NCBI RefSeq assembly: GCF_003951285.1 | Contig: NZ_RXFQ01000011.1 | Coordinates: forward strand, 1 to 64,000 | Length of the DNA: 64,000 bases | From: Variovorax beijingensis | Lineage (GTDB): Bacteria > Pseudomonadota > Gammaproteobacteria > Burkholderiales > Burkholderiaceae_C | Direction: 5' to 3' | In this document: one piece after another, positions 1 through 8,095 of the stretch | Position numbering within the stretch: position 1 is the stretch's first letter | Layout of the letters: each line of letters starts with the position of its first letter | The notes under the pieces: generated by a model | The model's database searches: none | What the model saw: the letters and a program-made list of their open reading frames with translations, nothing else | What the model was told of the DNA's origin: nothing | Translations under genes and position numbers: made by a program

Positions 1-73
1 CGGCCCCATCGGCGAGCAGTACTACTCGCCCAACAAGGCGCGCTTCATCGTTACGCTCAGCAAGACGCTCTGA
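1..73 (+). CDS. C-terminal end of an unidentified protein (partial)
   Basis: Only the last 23 codons are inside the window, ending with TGA at 71-73. The reading frame is open from base 2. The tail alternates polar and hydrophobic residues (KARFIVTLSKTL), which could be the last strand of an outer-membrane beta-barrel such as a TonB-dependent receptor. It does not end in the usual aromatic residue, so this is only a guess. It converges with the Bug-family gene on the other strand, with 24 bases between the two stop codons. Confidence 0.35.
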   Translation, partial: GPIGEQYYSPNKARFIVTLSKTL

Positions 74-97
74 TCCCGGTCAGCGCACCGGCACCGC

Positions 98-1144
98 TCA
101 GTCGATGCTGATGTTCGCAGCCCTGGCCACCTCGGCCCACTTCACGCGGTTGTCGTGCACCGTCTTCCTGAACTGCGCGGGCGACTCGATGCGCACGGTG
201 TTGCCCTGGCTTTCGAAGCGCTCGCGGATCTCGGGCTGCTCGAGCACCGCCTTCACGGCGGCGTTGAGCTTGTCGACGATCTGCGCGTCGGTGCCCTTGG
301 GCGCGAAGATGCCGAACCAGATCGAACTGTCGAAGCCCTTGGTGCCGGGAAGCCCGCTGGAGGCGATGGTGGGCACCTCCTTGACCGCGGCCACCGGCGC
401 GGCGGTGGTCACGCCCAGGAGGCGCACCTTGCCGGCCTTGTAGTGCGGCAGCACCGTCTGCACCTGGTTCATGATGCAGCAGGTCTCGCCGCGCACCACG
501 GAGGTGATGGCCTCGGGCCCGCCCTTGTAGGGCACGTGCACCATGTTCAGGCCGAGGCGCGAATTGAATTCGGCAAAGGCCATGTGCGTGCCGGCGCCGT
601 TGCCTGTAGACGCATAGTTGTACTTTCCGGGGTTGGCCTTGACGAGATCGACGAACTCCTTCAAGGTCCTGGCGTTGATCACGTCCGGGTTGATGGTGAG
701 CACGTTCGAGACGTCGAGCACCGGCGCCACCGGCACGAAGTCGGCCTCCACGTCGAACGGCAGCTTCTTGTAGAGCGCGGCGTTGCTGCCATGCGTGGCG
801 GCGGTGCCGAACGAAAGCGCGTAGCCGTCGGGCTTGGCATGGGCCACGTACTCGCTCGCGATGTTGCCGGCCGCGCCCGACTTGTAGTCGATGATCACGG
901 GCTTTCCAAGCTGCCGGGCGAGCGGCTCCTGGATGGCGCGGGCCACCACGTCGACGCCCGAGCCGGCCGGAAAACCCATGATCAGCGTGACCGGCTGCTG
1001 CGGCCAGTCGCCCTGCGCAAAGGCAGCCGACGATGCGGCCGCACCAAGGGCGGCGCCTGCCAGCAGCAAGGCCGGGCGGAGGCGCCGCGCGAAGAACGAC
1101 GACGGCGAGAACCTGAGGTGGTGAGTGAAGGGAGAATGGATCAT
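98..1144 (-). CDS. Bug/TctC-family tripartite tricarboxylate transporter binding protein
   Basis: A 348-residue periplasmic solute-binding protein of the Bug family, whose members bind small carboxylates or related ligands for TctAB-type uptake or sensing. A signal peptide covers about residues 1-43, with a likely cleavage at AFA|QGD. Family hallmarks follow: the WPQQPVTLIMGFPAGSGVDV start of the mature domain, PDGYALSFG, and VPYKGGPEAITSVVRGE. The start at 1144 has an AGGAAAG ribosome-binding site. No TctA/TctB membrane genes lie nearby, so it is an orphan binding protein, as is common in Burkholderiales. An unusual Cys-Cys pair (GETCCIMNQ) sits where relatives usually have aliphatic or acidic residues. 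The ligand cannot be predicted. Confidence 0.9.
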   Translation of the reverse strand: MIHSPFTHHLRFSPSSFFARRLRPALLLAGAALGAAASSAAFAQGDWPQQPVTLIMGFPAGSGVDVVARAIQEPLARQLGKPVIIDYKSGAAGNIASEYVAHAKPDGYALSFGTAATHGSNAALYKKLPFDVEADFVPVAPVLDVSNVLTINPDVINARTLKEFVDLVKANPGKYNYASTGNGAGTHMAFAEFNSRLGLNMVHVPYKGGPEAITSVVRGETCCIMNQVQTVLPHYKAGKVRLLGVTTAAPVAAVKEVPTIASSGLPGTKGFDSSIWFGIFAPKGTDAQIVDKLNAAVKAVLEQPEIRERFESQGNTVRIESPAQFRKTVHDNRVKWAEVARAANISID

Positions 1145-1263
1145 GACTGTCTTTCCTCGATGCGGGCGGTGCAGCCCGGGATTGTGGCGCGCGGTTCATG
1201 CCCGATCCGGTATGAGCTTATGCGGCACGCAACCGCATCGAACGATCTCTCCATAATCACCGC

Positions 1264-2937
1264 ATGGTCCGTCCCACCCAACAACTCCACCCCACACGCG
1301 AGCCCGCGCCCGTGCGCGCGGCAGCCACCGTGCTGCTGCTGCGCGATTCCGAGGCCGGCATCGAAGTGCTGATGACGCGCCGCTCCGGCACTGCAAGCTT
1401 CGCGCCAGGCGCCTATGTGTTCCCCGGCGGGCAGATCGATGCAGCCGATGAAGCTGCCGCGCACATCGCCGCACGGCGACCCACCCAGAGCGGCCTGCAG
1501 CTGACGCAGGCGATTGCGGCGATCCGCGAAGGCTTCGAGGAGCTCGGCGTGCTGCTCGCGCGCCATGCCGACGGCCGGCCCGTGGGCGCGCAGGACATCG
1601 CGTCGATGGACCGCAGCACCGCGTCGCCCGTGTCCTTTGCCGAGCAATGCGCCGCGCGCGGGCTGGTGCTCGCCTGCGACCAGGTGTTCAGCCTCGCGCA
1701 CTGGATCACCGACCGCGACCTGCCCAAGCGCTTCGACGTGCCCTTCCTGGTGGCACGCATGCCCGAGGGCCAGACGCCCACGGCCGACGAGAGCGAGCAA
1801 TTCGAGCCCTGCTGGGTGCGGCCGGCCGATGCGCTGGCGCGCCATGCGGCGGGGAGCTTCTTCATGATCTTTCCGACGGTGCGCACGCTGCAGCGGCTCG
1901 CGGCCTATGCCAGCGTGGACGCGGTGCTGCAGGCCTGCGCTCCCCAGGGCGGCGCCGAGCAGCCGCTGTGGACCAGCTGCCCGCGCGCGGGCCTGCTGCG
2001 CGGCCAGGACGCGCGCTACATGGAAAGCGACTCGCCCTATGGCGAGCTCGCGCTGGTCTGCCCCGACGGACAGCTGCTGCATGCGCTCGACTGGCAGAGC
2101 GAACGCGCAGTGCCGCTGCTCAGGAACGTGCAGCGCCTGACCGCGCCCAACCCCGGTGCCATGACCGGCCCGGGCACCAACAGCTACATCGTGGGCGATG
2201 CGGACACGGGCTACCTCGTGATCGACCCGGGCCCGAACGACGCGGGCCACATCGACCGGCTCCGGCGCGCCACCGAGGGAAACATCCGCATGATCGTGTG
2301 CACCCATTCGCACGCCGACCATTCGCCCGGCGCGGCGCCGCTGCAGGCGCTGTGCAAGGAGAAGCCGCCGATCCTCGGTCTGTCTTCGGCGCCCACGGCG
2401 CGTTCGTCGGCGCGCTTTGCCGCGGAGCGCGAACTGCGCGACGGCGAACGCCTGGTGCTCGGCGGCACCACGGCCGAAGGCGAGCCCGTCAGCCACACGC
2501 TGCGCGCCATCCACACGCCGGGCCACGCCGCCAACCACCTGTGCCTCGTGCTCGAGGAAGATGGGCTGCTGTTCTCCGGCGACCACATCCTGAACGGCAG
2601 CACCACGGTGGTCGATCCGCCCGACGGCGACATGAACGCGTATCTCGATTCGCTCGACAAGCTCGATGCGGCCTGCGAGGCCGGCGGTATCGATTTCATC
2701 CTGCCCGCGCACGGCCATGTCATCGGCAGCGCACGCAGCGCCATCGCGCAGCTGAAGGCGCACCGCCTGAAGCGCGAAGCCAAGATCGCCGCGGCCATGC
2801 AAAGGCTGCCCGGGGGCACGCCGGAAGACTGGCTGCCGCTGGCCTACGACGACGTGCCCGAGCGCATGTGGCCGGTGGCCGCCCGATCGCTGGCCGCGCA
2901 CGTGGCGCGCATCCGGCAACTGGCCTCCACGCCATGA
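1264..2937 (+). CDS. NUDIX - metallo-beta-lactamase fusion hydrolase
   Basis: A 557-residue two-domain protein. The N-terminal half is NUDIX-like: a VFPGGQIDAADE stretch (about residues 52-63) and, after an insertion, REGFEELGV (88-96), which matches the REUXEEXGU helix. This spacing resembles NUDT19-type acyl-CoA/nucleotide diphosphatases. The C-terminal half is a metallo-beta-lactamase fold with the metal motif H348-x-H350-x-D352-H353, then HTPGHAANH, LFSGDHILNG and ILPAHGHV, which supply the other ligands. This part resembles LACTB2-type hydrolases. Its stop overlaps the start of the next gene by four bases (ATGA), so the two are probably co-translated. It is divergent from the Bug gene. 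The substrate is unknown, and the pairing of two hydrolase domains suggests sequential cleavage of one compound. Confidence 0.85.
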   Translation: MVRPTQQLHPTREPAPVRAAATVLLLRDSEAGIEVLMTRRSGTASFAPGAYVFPGGQIDAADEAAAHIAARRPTQSGLQLTQAIAAIREGFEELGVLLARHADGRPVGAQDIASMDRSTASPVSFAEQCAARGLVLACDQVFSLAHWITDRDLPKRFDVPFLVARMPEGQTPTADESEQFEPCWVRPADALARHAAGSFFMIFPTVRTLQRLAAYASVDAVLQACAPQGGAEQPLWTSCPRAGLLRGQDARYMESDSPYGELALVCPDGQLLHALDWQSERAVPLLRNVQRLTAPNPGAMTGPGTNSYIVGDADTGYLVIDPGPNDAGHIDRLRRATEGNIRMIVCTHSHADHSPGAAPLQALCKEKPPILGLSSAPTARSSARFAAERELRDGERLVLGGTTAEGEPVSHTLRAIHTPGHAANHLCLVLEEDGLLFSGDHILNGSTTVVDPPDGDMNAYLDSLDKLDAACEAGGIDFILPAHGHVIGSARSAIAQLKAHRLKREAKIAAAMQRLPGGTPEDWLPLAYDDVPERMWPVAARSLAAHVARIRQLASTP

Positions 2938-3647
2938 GCGGCGCTTCCGAAGAAGAAGGCATCCGCCTTGCCAAGCGCGTGGCCGCACTCGCGGGCTGCT
3001 CGCGGCGCGAGGCCGAGCTGCTGATCGAGAACGGCGCGGTGCGCGTCGACGGCGTGCGGGCGCTGCTGCCGCAGTCGCGCGTGCAGGGCCACCAGAAGGT
3101 CGAGATCGAGCCCGGCGCCAAGCCGGAGCCGGTGGTGCCCGTCACCCTGCTGCTGCACAAGCCGGCCGGCATGGCCACCGACACCGCGCACCGGCTGCTG
3201 GTGGCCGCCAACCACCACGAGCCCGAGCGCGCGGGCATGCGCTTCCTGCCGGCGCACGCGAAGGCGCAGCGCTGCATGACGCCGCTCGAAACCGGCGCCA
3301 GCGGCCTCGTGGTCTACACGCAGGAATGGCGCATCGAGCGCAAGCTGCAGGAGGACGCGGGCGTGCTCGAACACGAGGTGATGGTCGACGTGGCCGGCAA
3401 GCTCAGCCCCGAGCAGCTCGTGCGCTTCGAGCGTTCGCCCGCACGCGTGAGCATCGGCCGCCAGGCCGACGAGCAGACCGGCCTGCGCTTTGCACTCAAG
3501 GGCGCGCGGCCCGGACAGATCGCGCACCTGTGCGACGAAGCCGGCCTGCGCATCCTGGCCATGCGGCGCATCCGCATCGGCCGCGTGCCGCTGGCGGGAC
3601 TGGAGCCCGGCCAGTGGCGCTATCTTTCGCCGCACGAGCGCTTTTGA
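2934..3647 (+). CDS. S4-domain RNA pseudouridine synthase homologue, probably catalytically dead
   Basis: A 237-residue protein with an N-terminal S4 RNA-binding domain (about residues 9-60; LAKRVAALAGCSRREAELLI) and a C-terminal RsuA/RluF-like fold (LLLHKPAGMATD). In the family, the catalytic Asp lies in GRLDxxTxGL. Here the aligned stretch is TPLETGASGL, with Glu119 in place of Asp and the Gly-Arg pair lost. The second family motif, usually NRQIRRM, reads PGQIAHL. It is translationally coupled by an ATGA overlap to the NUDIX/MBL gene. It may bind RNA without modifying it. The fold assignment is firm; activity is doubtful. Confidence 0.8.
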   Translation: MSGASEEEGIRLAKRVAALAGCSRREAELLIENGAVRVDGVRALLPQSRVQGHQKVEIEPGAKPEPVVPVTLLLHKPAGMATDTAHRLLVAANHHEPERAGMRFLPAHAKAQRCMTPLETGASGLVVYTQEWRIERKLQEDAGVLEHEVMVDVAGKLSPEQLVRFERSPARVSIGRQADEQTGLRFALKGARPGQIAHLCDEAGLRILAMRRIRIGRVPLAGLEPGQWRYLSPHERF

Positions 3648-3705
3648 CATCGAAGAAGAGGCACGAACAAGGCCCCAAGAGGAATCGACGACAGGAGACC
3701 CATCC

Positions 3706-4254
3706 ATGAAGTTCGGAACCCGGATCGCCGCACTCGCCTGCACCGCCCCGCTGGCGCTGGCAGGCTGCAGCTATCTCGCGCCATTGCTGCCCTCGTACGC
3801 GCCACCGCCACCACCGGCACCGCCGCCGGTCGTGTCGCCCAGCGGGCTCGCGCCGATCACCGAGGAGCAGGTGGAGCGCATCCGCGAGGCCATCGTGACC
3901 AGGCCGCCCACGCCGGCCGTGGCCAAGGTGGTGCAAAGCGCGGCGCCCACCATCGAATCCTTCGTGCGGACCGAGGGCTGCATCACCGCGCGCAACGGCG
4001 CCGTGCTCAATCCGTTCGCGGCGCCGGGCCGGCTGTTCGACGGCACCGGTTTCCAGGGCGGGCCGATGGCCGAGATGCAGTACCACGACAAGACCGCCTG
4101 CGTGACGGTCAAGCGCATCCAGAACTGGAAGATGGTCTCGCCGAAGCGGCTGCGCTTCGAAGTGGTGTACGTGGGCGACGACGGCGAGGAGCGCTCGGTC
4201 AGGCGGCATGAACTGACGCGCCAGCCCAAGGGCGGCTGGCTCTTCACGCGCTGA
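3706..4254 (+). CDS. Predicted lipoprotein with proline-rich linker
   Basis: A 182-residue protein with a lipoprotein signal peptide: basic start, hydrophobic core and lipobox LALAGC with the lipidated Cys at residue 21. A proline-rich segment follows (about residues 31-42), likely to span space near the membrane before a C-terminal domain containing two Cys (FVRTEGCITARNG and DKTACVTVKR) that could form a disulfide. ATG 3706 was chosen because it has an AGGAG site at 3693-3697 and gives the clean signal peptide; the frame is open further upstream. No function is recognised. The two-Cys domain looks like a small beta-rich periplasmic domain. Confidence 0.75.
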   Translation: MKFGTRIAALACTAPLALAGCSYLAPLLPSYAPPPPPAPPPVVSPSGLAPITEEQVERIREAIVTRPPTPAVAKVVQSAAPTIESFVRTEGCITARNGAVLNPFAAPGRLFDGTGFQGGPMAEMQYHDKTACVTVKRIQNWKMVSPKRLRFEVVYVGDDGEERSVRRHELTRQPKGGWLFTR

Positions 4255-4265
4255 CGCTGATGCCG

Positions 4266-4285
4266 CTGGCGGCCGCGGCCGCCAG
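4266..4285. repeat. Perfect 20-bp GC palindrome between lipoprotein gene and rnpB
   Basis: The sequence is its own reverse complement (CTGGCGGCCG then its mirror). It lies 11 bases after the lipoprotein stop and 12 bases beyond the predicted 3' end of rnpB, so it faces both converging transcripts. For rnpB a short T-rich run comes before it rather than after it. It may be a bidirectional hairpin blocking both transcripts, but it lacks a classical trailing U-tract. Confidence 0.6.
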
Positions 4286-4297
4286 GGAAGAAAAAGT

Positions 4298-4644
4298 GTG
4301 AAGCCCGCCGATAAGCCGGATTCTGTGCGTTGGAGTTGCCCCCAACGTGACCGCCATTACTCTGGGCCGCCTGTCGCCAAACGGCTCGATGCCACCTACC
4401 CGCCAGCTCAGCGGAACCACCTCGATACTGGCCTACTTGGTGTTGCTGCGCGCAGAGATTGCCCGTTTCACCCGAACTCAATCGGCTCGTCTCTGTTGCT
4501 CTGATCCTCACCTCACGGTGGAGAGTCGTTAACTCCTGCGCTGTCCTGTGCAGTCCGGACGTTCCTCCAGTGCGGTCTTTCGACGCGGCGCCTTGCGGCG
4601 TCGCCCCTTGCGGGCTTGCACCAGCGGCGGTCTGGCGTGCTTCA
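4298..4644 (-). ncRNA. rnpB: RNase P RNA (class A)
   Basis: Catalytic RNA of ribonuclease P, which matures the 5' ends of tRNAs. Read on the minus strand it starts GUGAAGCACGCCAGACCGCCGC and contains the conserved GGAGGAACGUCCGGACUGC core (P4/J region), the CAGAGCAACAGAGA-like and GGGUGAAACGG segments, GGUAGGUGGCAUCGAG, and the 3' arm ending ACAGAAUCCGGCUUAUCGGC. These match bacterial type A RNase P RNA in order and spacing. The length of about 347 nt is normal. Ends are set by homology to the E. coli molecule and could shift by several bases. Apparent ORFs over this region are spurious. Confidence 0.95.
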
Positions 4645-4652
4645 CGAGGGGG

Positions 4653-4658
4653 ATTATC
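4653..4658 (-). promoter_or_regulatory. Possible -10 box of the rnpB promoter
   Basis: On the minus strand GATAAT lies about eight bases before the predicted first nucleotide of rnpB, the right distance for a sigma-70 -10 element. No clear -35 hexamer is visible at 16-18 bases upstream, so the assignment rests on position and one hexamer. Confidence 0.4.
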
Positions 4659-4752
4659 GCCCGATACCCTCGCGGGCGCCGGCCGTCCGCTCCACAATGG
4701 CGCTTCGACCGACCTGACCCGACTTCCACCCCATGTCCAAGGAGACCCTCCA

Positions 4753-5673
4753 ATGAAGGCCCAGAACATCCTCCAGACCATCGGCAACACGCCGCACATC
4801 CGCATCAACCGCCTGTTCGGCAATGCGAAGCAGCAGGTGTGGATCAAGTCCGAGCGCGCCAACCCCGGCGGCTCCATCAAGGACCGCATCGCGCTGTCGA
4901 TGGTGGAAGACGCCGAGAAGTCCGGCGCGCTGAAGCCCGGCGGCACCATCGTCGAGCCCACCTCGGGCAACACGGGCATCGGCCTGGCCATGGTCGCGGC
5001 CGTCAAGGGCTACAAGCTGATCCTCGTGATGCCCGACAGCATGTCGGTGGAGCGCCGCCGCCTCATGCTGGCCTACGGCGCCACCTTCGACCTCACGCCG
5101 CGCGCCGGCGGCATGAAGGCCTCCATTGCGCGCGCCGAGGAAATCGTGGCCGGTACGCCGGGCGCGTGGATGCCGCAGCAGTTCAACAACCCCGCCAACA
5201 TCGACGTGCACGTGCGCACCACGGCCGAGGAAATCGCGGCCGACTTCCCCGAAGGCGTCGACGTGCTGATCACCGGCGTGGGCACCGGCGGCCACATCAC
5301 GGGCGTGGCGCGGGTGCTCAAGAAGAAGTGGCCGAAGCTGCAGGTGTTCGCGGTGGAGCCGGTGGCCTCGCCAGTGATCTCGGGCGGCCAGCCCTCGCCG
5401 CACCCGATCCAGGGCATTGGCGCGGGCTTCATCCCGAAGAACCTCGACACCTCGCTGCTCGACGGCGTGCTGCAGGTCGACGCCGAACCGGCGCGCGAAA
5501 TGGCCCGCCGCTGCGCGGTCGAGGAAGGCATGCTGGTGGGCATTTCCTCGGGTGCCACGCTCGCTGCCATCGCGCAGAAGCTGCCCTCGCTGGCGCCCGA
5601 TGCGGTGGTGCTGGGCTTCAACTACGACACGGGCGAGCGCTATCTCTCCGTCGAGGGCTTCCTGCCAGCCTGA
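4753..5673 (+). CDS. cysK: Cysteine synthase (O-acetylserine sulfhydrylase)
   Basis: A 306-residue cytoplasmic PLP enzyme making cysteine from O-acetylserine and sulfide. The PLP lysine is K43 in NPGGSIKDR, the substrate loop is TSGNTG (residues 71-76), and the phosphate-binding turn is GVGTGGHITG. IQGIGAGFIPKNLD and GISSGATLAAI are typical of CysK. The conserved GVGTGG and IQGIGAGF blocks favour CysK over CysM. ATG 4753 follows an AAGGAGA site. The gene is monocistronic in appearance, with its upstream region shared with the divergent rnpB promoter. Confidence 0.92.
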   Translation: MKAQNILQTIGNTPHIRINRLFGNAKQQVWIKSERANPGGSIKDRIALSMVEDAEKSGALKPGGTIVEPTSGNTGIGLAMVAAVKGYKLILVMPDSMSVERRRLMLAYGATFDLTPRAGGMKASIARAEEIVAGTPGAWMPQQFNNPANIDVHVRTTAEEIAADFPEGVDVLITGVGTGGHITGVARVLKKKWPKLQVFAVEPVASPVISGGQPSPHPIQGIGAGFIPKNLDTSLLDGVLQVDAEPAREMARRCAVEEGMLVGISSGATLAAIAQKLPSLAPDAVVLGFNYDTGERYLSVEGFLPA

Positions 5674-5677
5674 CCCA

Positions 5678-5694
5678 GCTATCTCTTTCATAGC
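5678..5694. repeat. GCTAT..ATAGC hairpin after cysK
   Basis: A 5-bp stem GCTAT/ATAGC with a 7-base loop, four bases after the cysK stop. Similar small GCTA..TAGC hairpins occur at 35236-35250 and 51507-51525, so this looks like a short dispersed intergenic hairpin of the genome. It has no U-tract after it and is not a convincing terminator. Confidence 0.5.
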
Positions 5695-5745
5695 GCCTCG
5701 GCGCGTAAAATCCGTGGCCTGCTTGATAACCACAAGCCCCATGAC

Positions 5746-7398
5746 ATGCTGAGACTCTCCGAACTCAAACTCCCGCTGGACCACGCCCCGGAGGCGCTGG
5801 CCGCCCTGATCGCCCGGACGCTGGACGTCCCGCTCGAAGCGATCGCTTCCCACACCGTCTTCAAGCGCAGCTTCGACGCGCGCAAGGCCGACCTGCTCAC
5901 GGTCTACATCGCCGACGTGCAGCTCGCCGACGCCGGGCTCGAAGCCGCGCTGCTCGCCAAGCACGCTGCGCATCCGCACATCCAGAGCGCGCCCGACATG
6001 CGCTACACGCCGCCCGCGCAGGCGCCCGAAGGCGCGCCCCGGCCCGTGGTGATCGGCTTCGGCCCCTGCGGCATCTTCGCGGCGCTGATGCTCGCGAAGA
6101 TGGGTTTCAAGCCCATCGTGCTCGAACGCGGCAAGACCGTGCGCCAGCGCACCCGCGACACCTGGGGCCTGTGGCGCAAGAGCGTGCTCAACCCCGAGTC
6201 GAACGTGCAGTTCGGCGAAGGCGGCGCCGGCACCTTCTCGGACGGCAAGCTCTACAGCCAGATCAAGGACCCGCGCTTCCTCGGCCGCAAGGTGATGGAA
6301 GAGTTCGTGAAGGCCGGCGCGCCGCCAGAGATCCTCTACGTCGCGCATCCGCACATCGGCACCTTCAAGCTGGTGAAGGTGGTGGAGAACATCCGCGAGC
6401 AGATCGTCTCGCTCGGCGGCGAGATCCGCTTCGAGCAGCGCGTGACCGACGTGCAGATCGAAGACGGCCCGAGCGGCAGGCAGATTCGCGGCCTCACCGT
6501 GCTCGACCAGGCCACCGGCCAAACGAGCGAGCTGCGCGCCGACCACGTGGTGATGGCGCTCGGCCACAGCTCGCGCGATACTTTTTCCATGCTGCACGCG
6601 CGCGGCGTGCACATCGAGGCCAAGCCCTTTTCCATCGGCTTTCGCGTCGAGCACCCGCAGGGCCTGATCGACCGCGCGCGCTGGGGCCGCCATGCGGGCC
6701 ATCCGCTGCTCGGCGCGGCCGACTACAAGCTGGTGCACCACGCGAGCAACGGCCGCTCGGTCTACAGCTTCTGCATGTGCCCGGGCGGCACCGTGGTCGC
6801 GGCCACCAGCGAGCCCGGCCGCGTGGTCACCAACGGCATGAGCCAGTATTCGCGCAACGAGCGCAACGCCAATGCGGGCATCGTGGTGGGCATCGACCCG
6901 CGCGACTTTCCCGGCTGGACGCCCGAGACCGCGGGCGATGCGCTCGCCGGCATCGCGCTGCAGCGCGAACTCGAGTCGAAGGCCTTCGTGCTCGGCGGCG
7001 GCGACTACCGCGCGCCCGGCCAGCTGGTGGGCGACTTCATCGCGGGCAAGCCCTCGGCCGCGCTCGGCAGCGTGCTGCCCTCGTACAAGCCCGGCGTCAC
7101 GCCCACCGACCTGCACCAGGCGCTGCCGGCCTACGCCATCGAGGCGATGCGCGAAGCCTTTCCTGCCTTCGGCCGCAAGATCAAGGGCTTCGACCTGCAC
7201 GATGCGGTGCTCACCGGCGTGGAAACGCGCACCTCGTCGCCGATCCGCATCACGCGCGGCGACGACTTCCAGAGCCTCAACGTGCGCGGCCTCTACCCCG
7301 CCGGCGAAGGTGCGAGCTATGCGGGCGGCATCCTGTCGGCCGGCGTCGACGGCATCAAGGTGGCCGAAGCGGTGGCGCGCAGCGTCACCGGAACATAA
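5746..7398 (+). CDS. FAD-dependent dehydrogenase (COG2509-type)
   Basis: A 550-residue flavoprotein. After an N-terminal domain of about 95 residues comes a Rossmann dinucleotide-binding motif, VIGFGPCGIFAALMLAKMGF, and a second flavin-contact region, VQFGEGGAGTFSDGKL. The C-terminal block GLYPAGEGASYAGGILSAGVDG is the usual FAD-closing segment of this family. Members are annotated as uncharacterised FAD-dependent dehydrogenases, and the substrate is not known. ATG 5746 was used because an ATG five bases earlier runs into a stop after three codons. The flavin reductase-like gene starts 11 bases downstream, so the two flavoproteins are probably one operon. Confidence 0.85.
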   Translation: MLRLSELKLPLDHAPEALAALIARTLDVPLEAIASHTVFKRSFDARKADLLTVYIADVQLADAGLEAALLAKHAAHPHIQSAPDMRYTPPAQAPEGAPRPVVIGFGPCGIFAALMLAKMGFKPIVLERGKTVRQRTRDTWGLWRKSVLNPESNVQFGEGGAGTFSDGKLYSQIKDPRFLGRKVMEEFVKAGAPPEILYVAHPHIGTFKLVKVVENIREQIVSLGGEIRFEQRVTDVQIEDGPSGRQIRGLTVLDQATGQTSELRADHVVMALGHSSRDTFSMLHARGVHIEAKPFSIGFRVEHPQGLIDRARWGRHAGHPLLGAADYKLVHHASNGRSVYSFCMCPGGTVVAATSEPGRVVTNGMSQYSRNERNANAGIVVGIDPRDFPGWTPETAGDALAGIALQRELESKAFVLGGGDYRAPGQLVGDFIAGKPSAALGSVLPSYKPGVTPTDLHQALPAYAIEAMREAFPAFGRKIKGFDLHDAVLTGVETRTSSPIRITRGDDFQSLNVRGLYPAGEGASYAGGILSAGVDGIKVAEAVARSVTGT

Positions 7399-7409
7399 GC
7401 AAGGAACCC

Positions 7410-8039
7410 ATGGCCGTGCCGAACGACGACTTCCACTTCTACGAACCCGCCAAGGGCCACGGCCTGCCGCACGATCCGTTCAATGCCATGGTCGGCCCGC
7501 GGCCGATCGGATGGATCTCGTCGCAGGACGGGAACGGCAGGCTCAACCTCGCGCCCTACAGCTTCTTCAACGCCTTCAACTACACGCCGCCCATCGTGGG
7601 CTTCGCAAGCATCGGCGCCAAGGACAGCCTGCACAACATCCGCCAGACGCGCGAGTTCGGCTGGAACCTGGCCACCCGGCCGCTGGCCGAGCAGATGAAC
7701 CAGTCGTGCGCCGCCGTGCCGCCCGAGGTGAACGAGTTCGAGCTTGCCGGCCTCACGCCCGCGGCTTCGCGCCGCATCGCGGTGCCACGCGTGGCCGAGA
7801 GCCCGGTGTCCTTCGAATGCCGGCTCACGCAGCTGCTGCAGCTCGAAGGCGTGGACGGCGTGCCGGTGCCCACCTGGCTGATCCTCGGCGAGGTGGTGGG
7901 CGTGCACATTGCGCGCCACCTGCTGAAGAACGGCATCTACGACACCGCCGCGGCGCAGCCCATCCTGCGCGGCGGCGGCCCGGCCGACTACTTCGAGATC
8001 AGCCCCGACAATCTCTTCAAGATGTTCCGCCCGCGCTGA
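7410..8039 (+). CDS. Flavin reductase-like FMN-binding protein
   Basis: A 209-residue split-barrel protein of the flavin reductase-like/DIM6 family, which binds FMN and often reduces free flavin or a small substrate with NAD(P)H. Family markers are MVGPRPIGWISSQD near residue 30, LAPYSFFNAFNYTPPIVGF, and the central EFGWNLATRPLAEQMNQS. An AAGGAA site lies before ATG 7410. It directly follows the FAD-dehydrogenase gene, and could supply reduced flavin or act on its product. The substrate is unknown. Confidence 0.85.
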   Translation: MAVPNDDFHFYEPAKGHGLPHDPFNAMVGPRPIGWISSQDGNGRLNLAPYSFFNAFNYTPPIVGFASIGAKDSLHNIRQTREFGWNLATRPLAEQMNQSCAAVPPEVNEFELAGLTPAASRRIAVPRVAESPVSFECRLTQLLQLEGVDGVPVPTWLILGEVVGVHIARHLLKNGIYDTAAAQPILRGGGPADYFEISPDNLFKMFRPR

Positions 8040-8095
8040 ACGCGCGGAACCCTTTTTTCTCCGCCGCTGCCAGCCAACCTGACAAGAACCGACCG

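Noticed and set aside
4298..4645. Several small open frames over the RNase P RNA region
   Set aside because: The region is clearly rnpB on the minus strand; the frames have no ribosome-binding site or homology.
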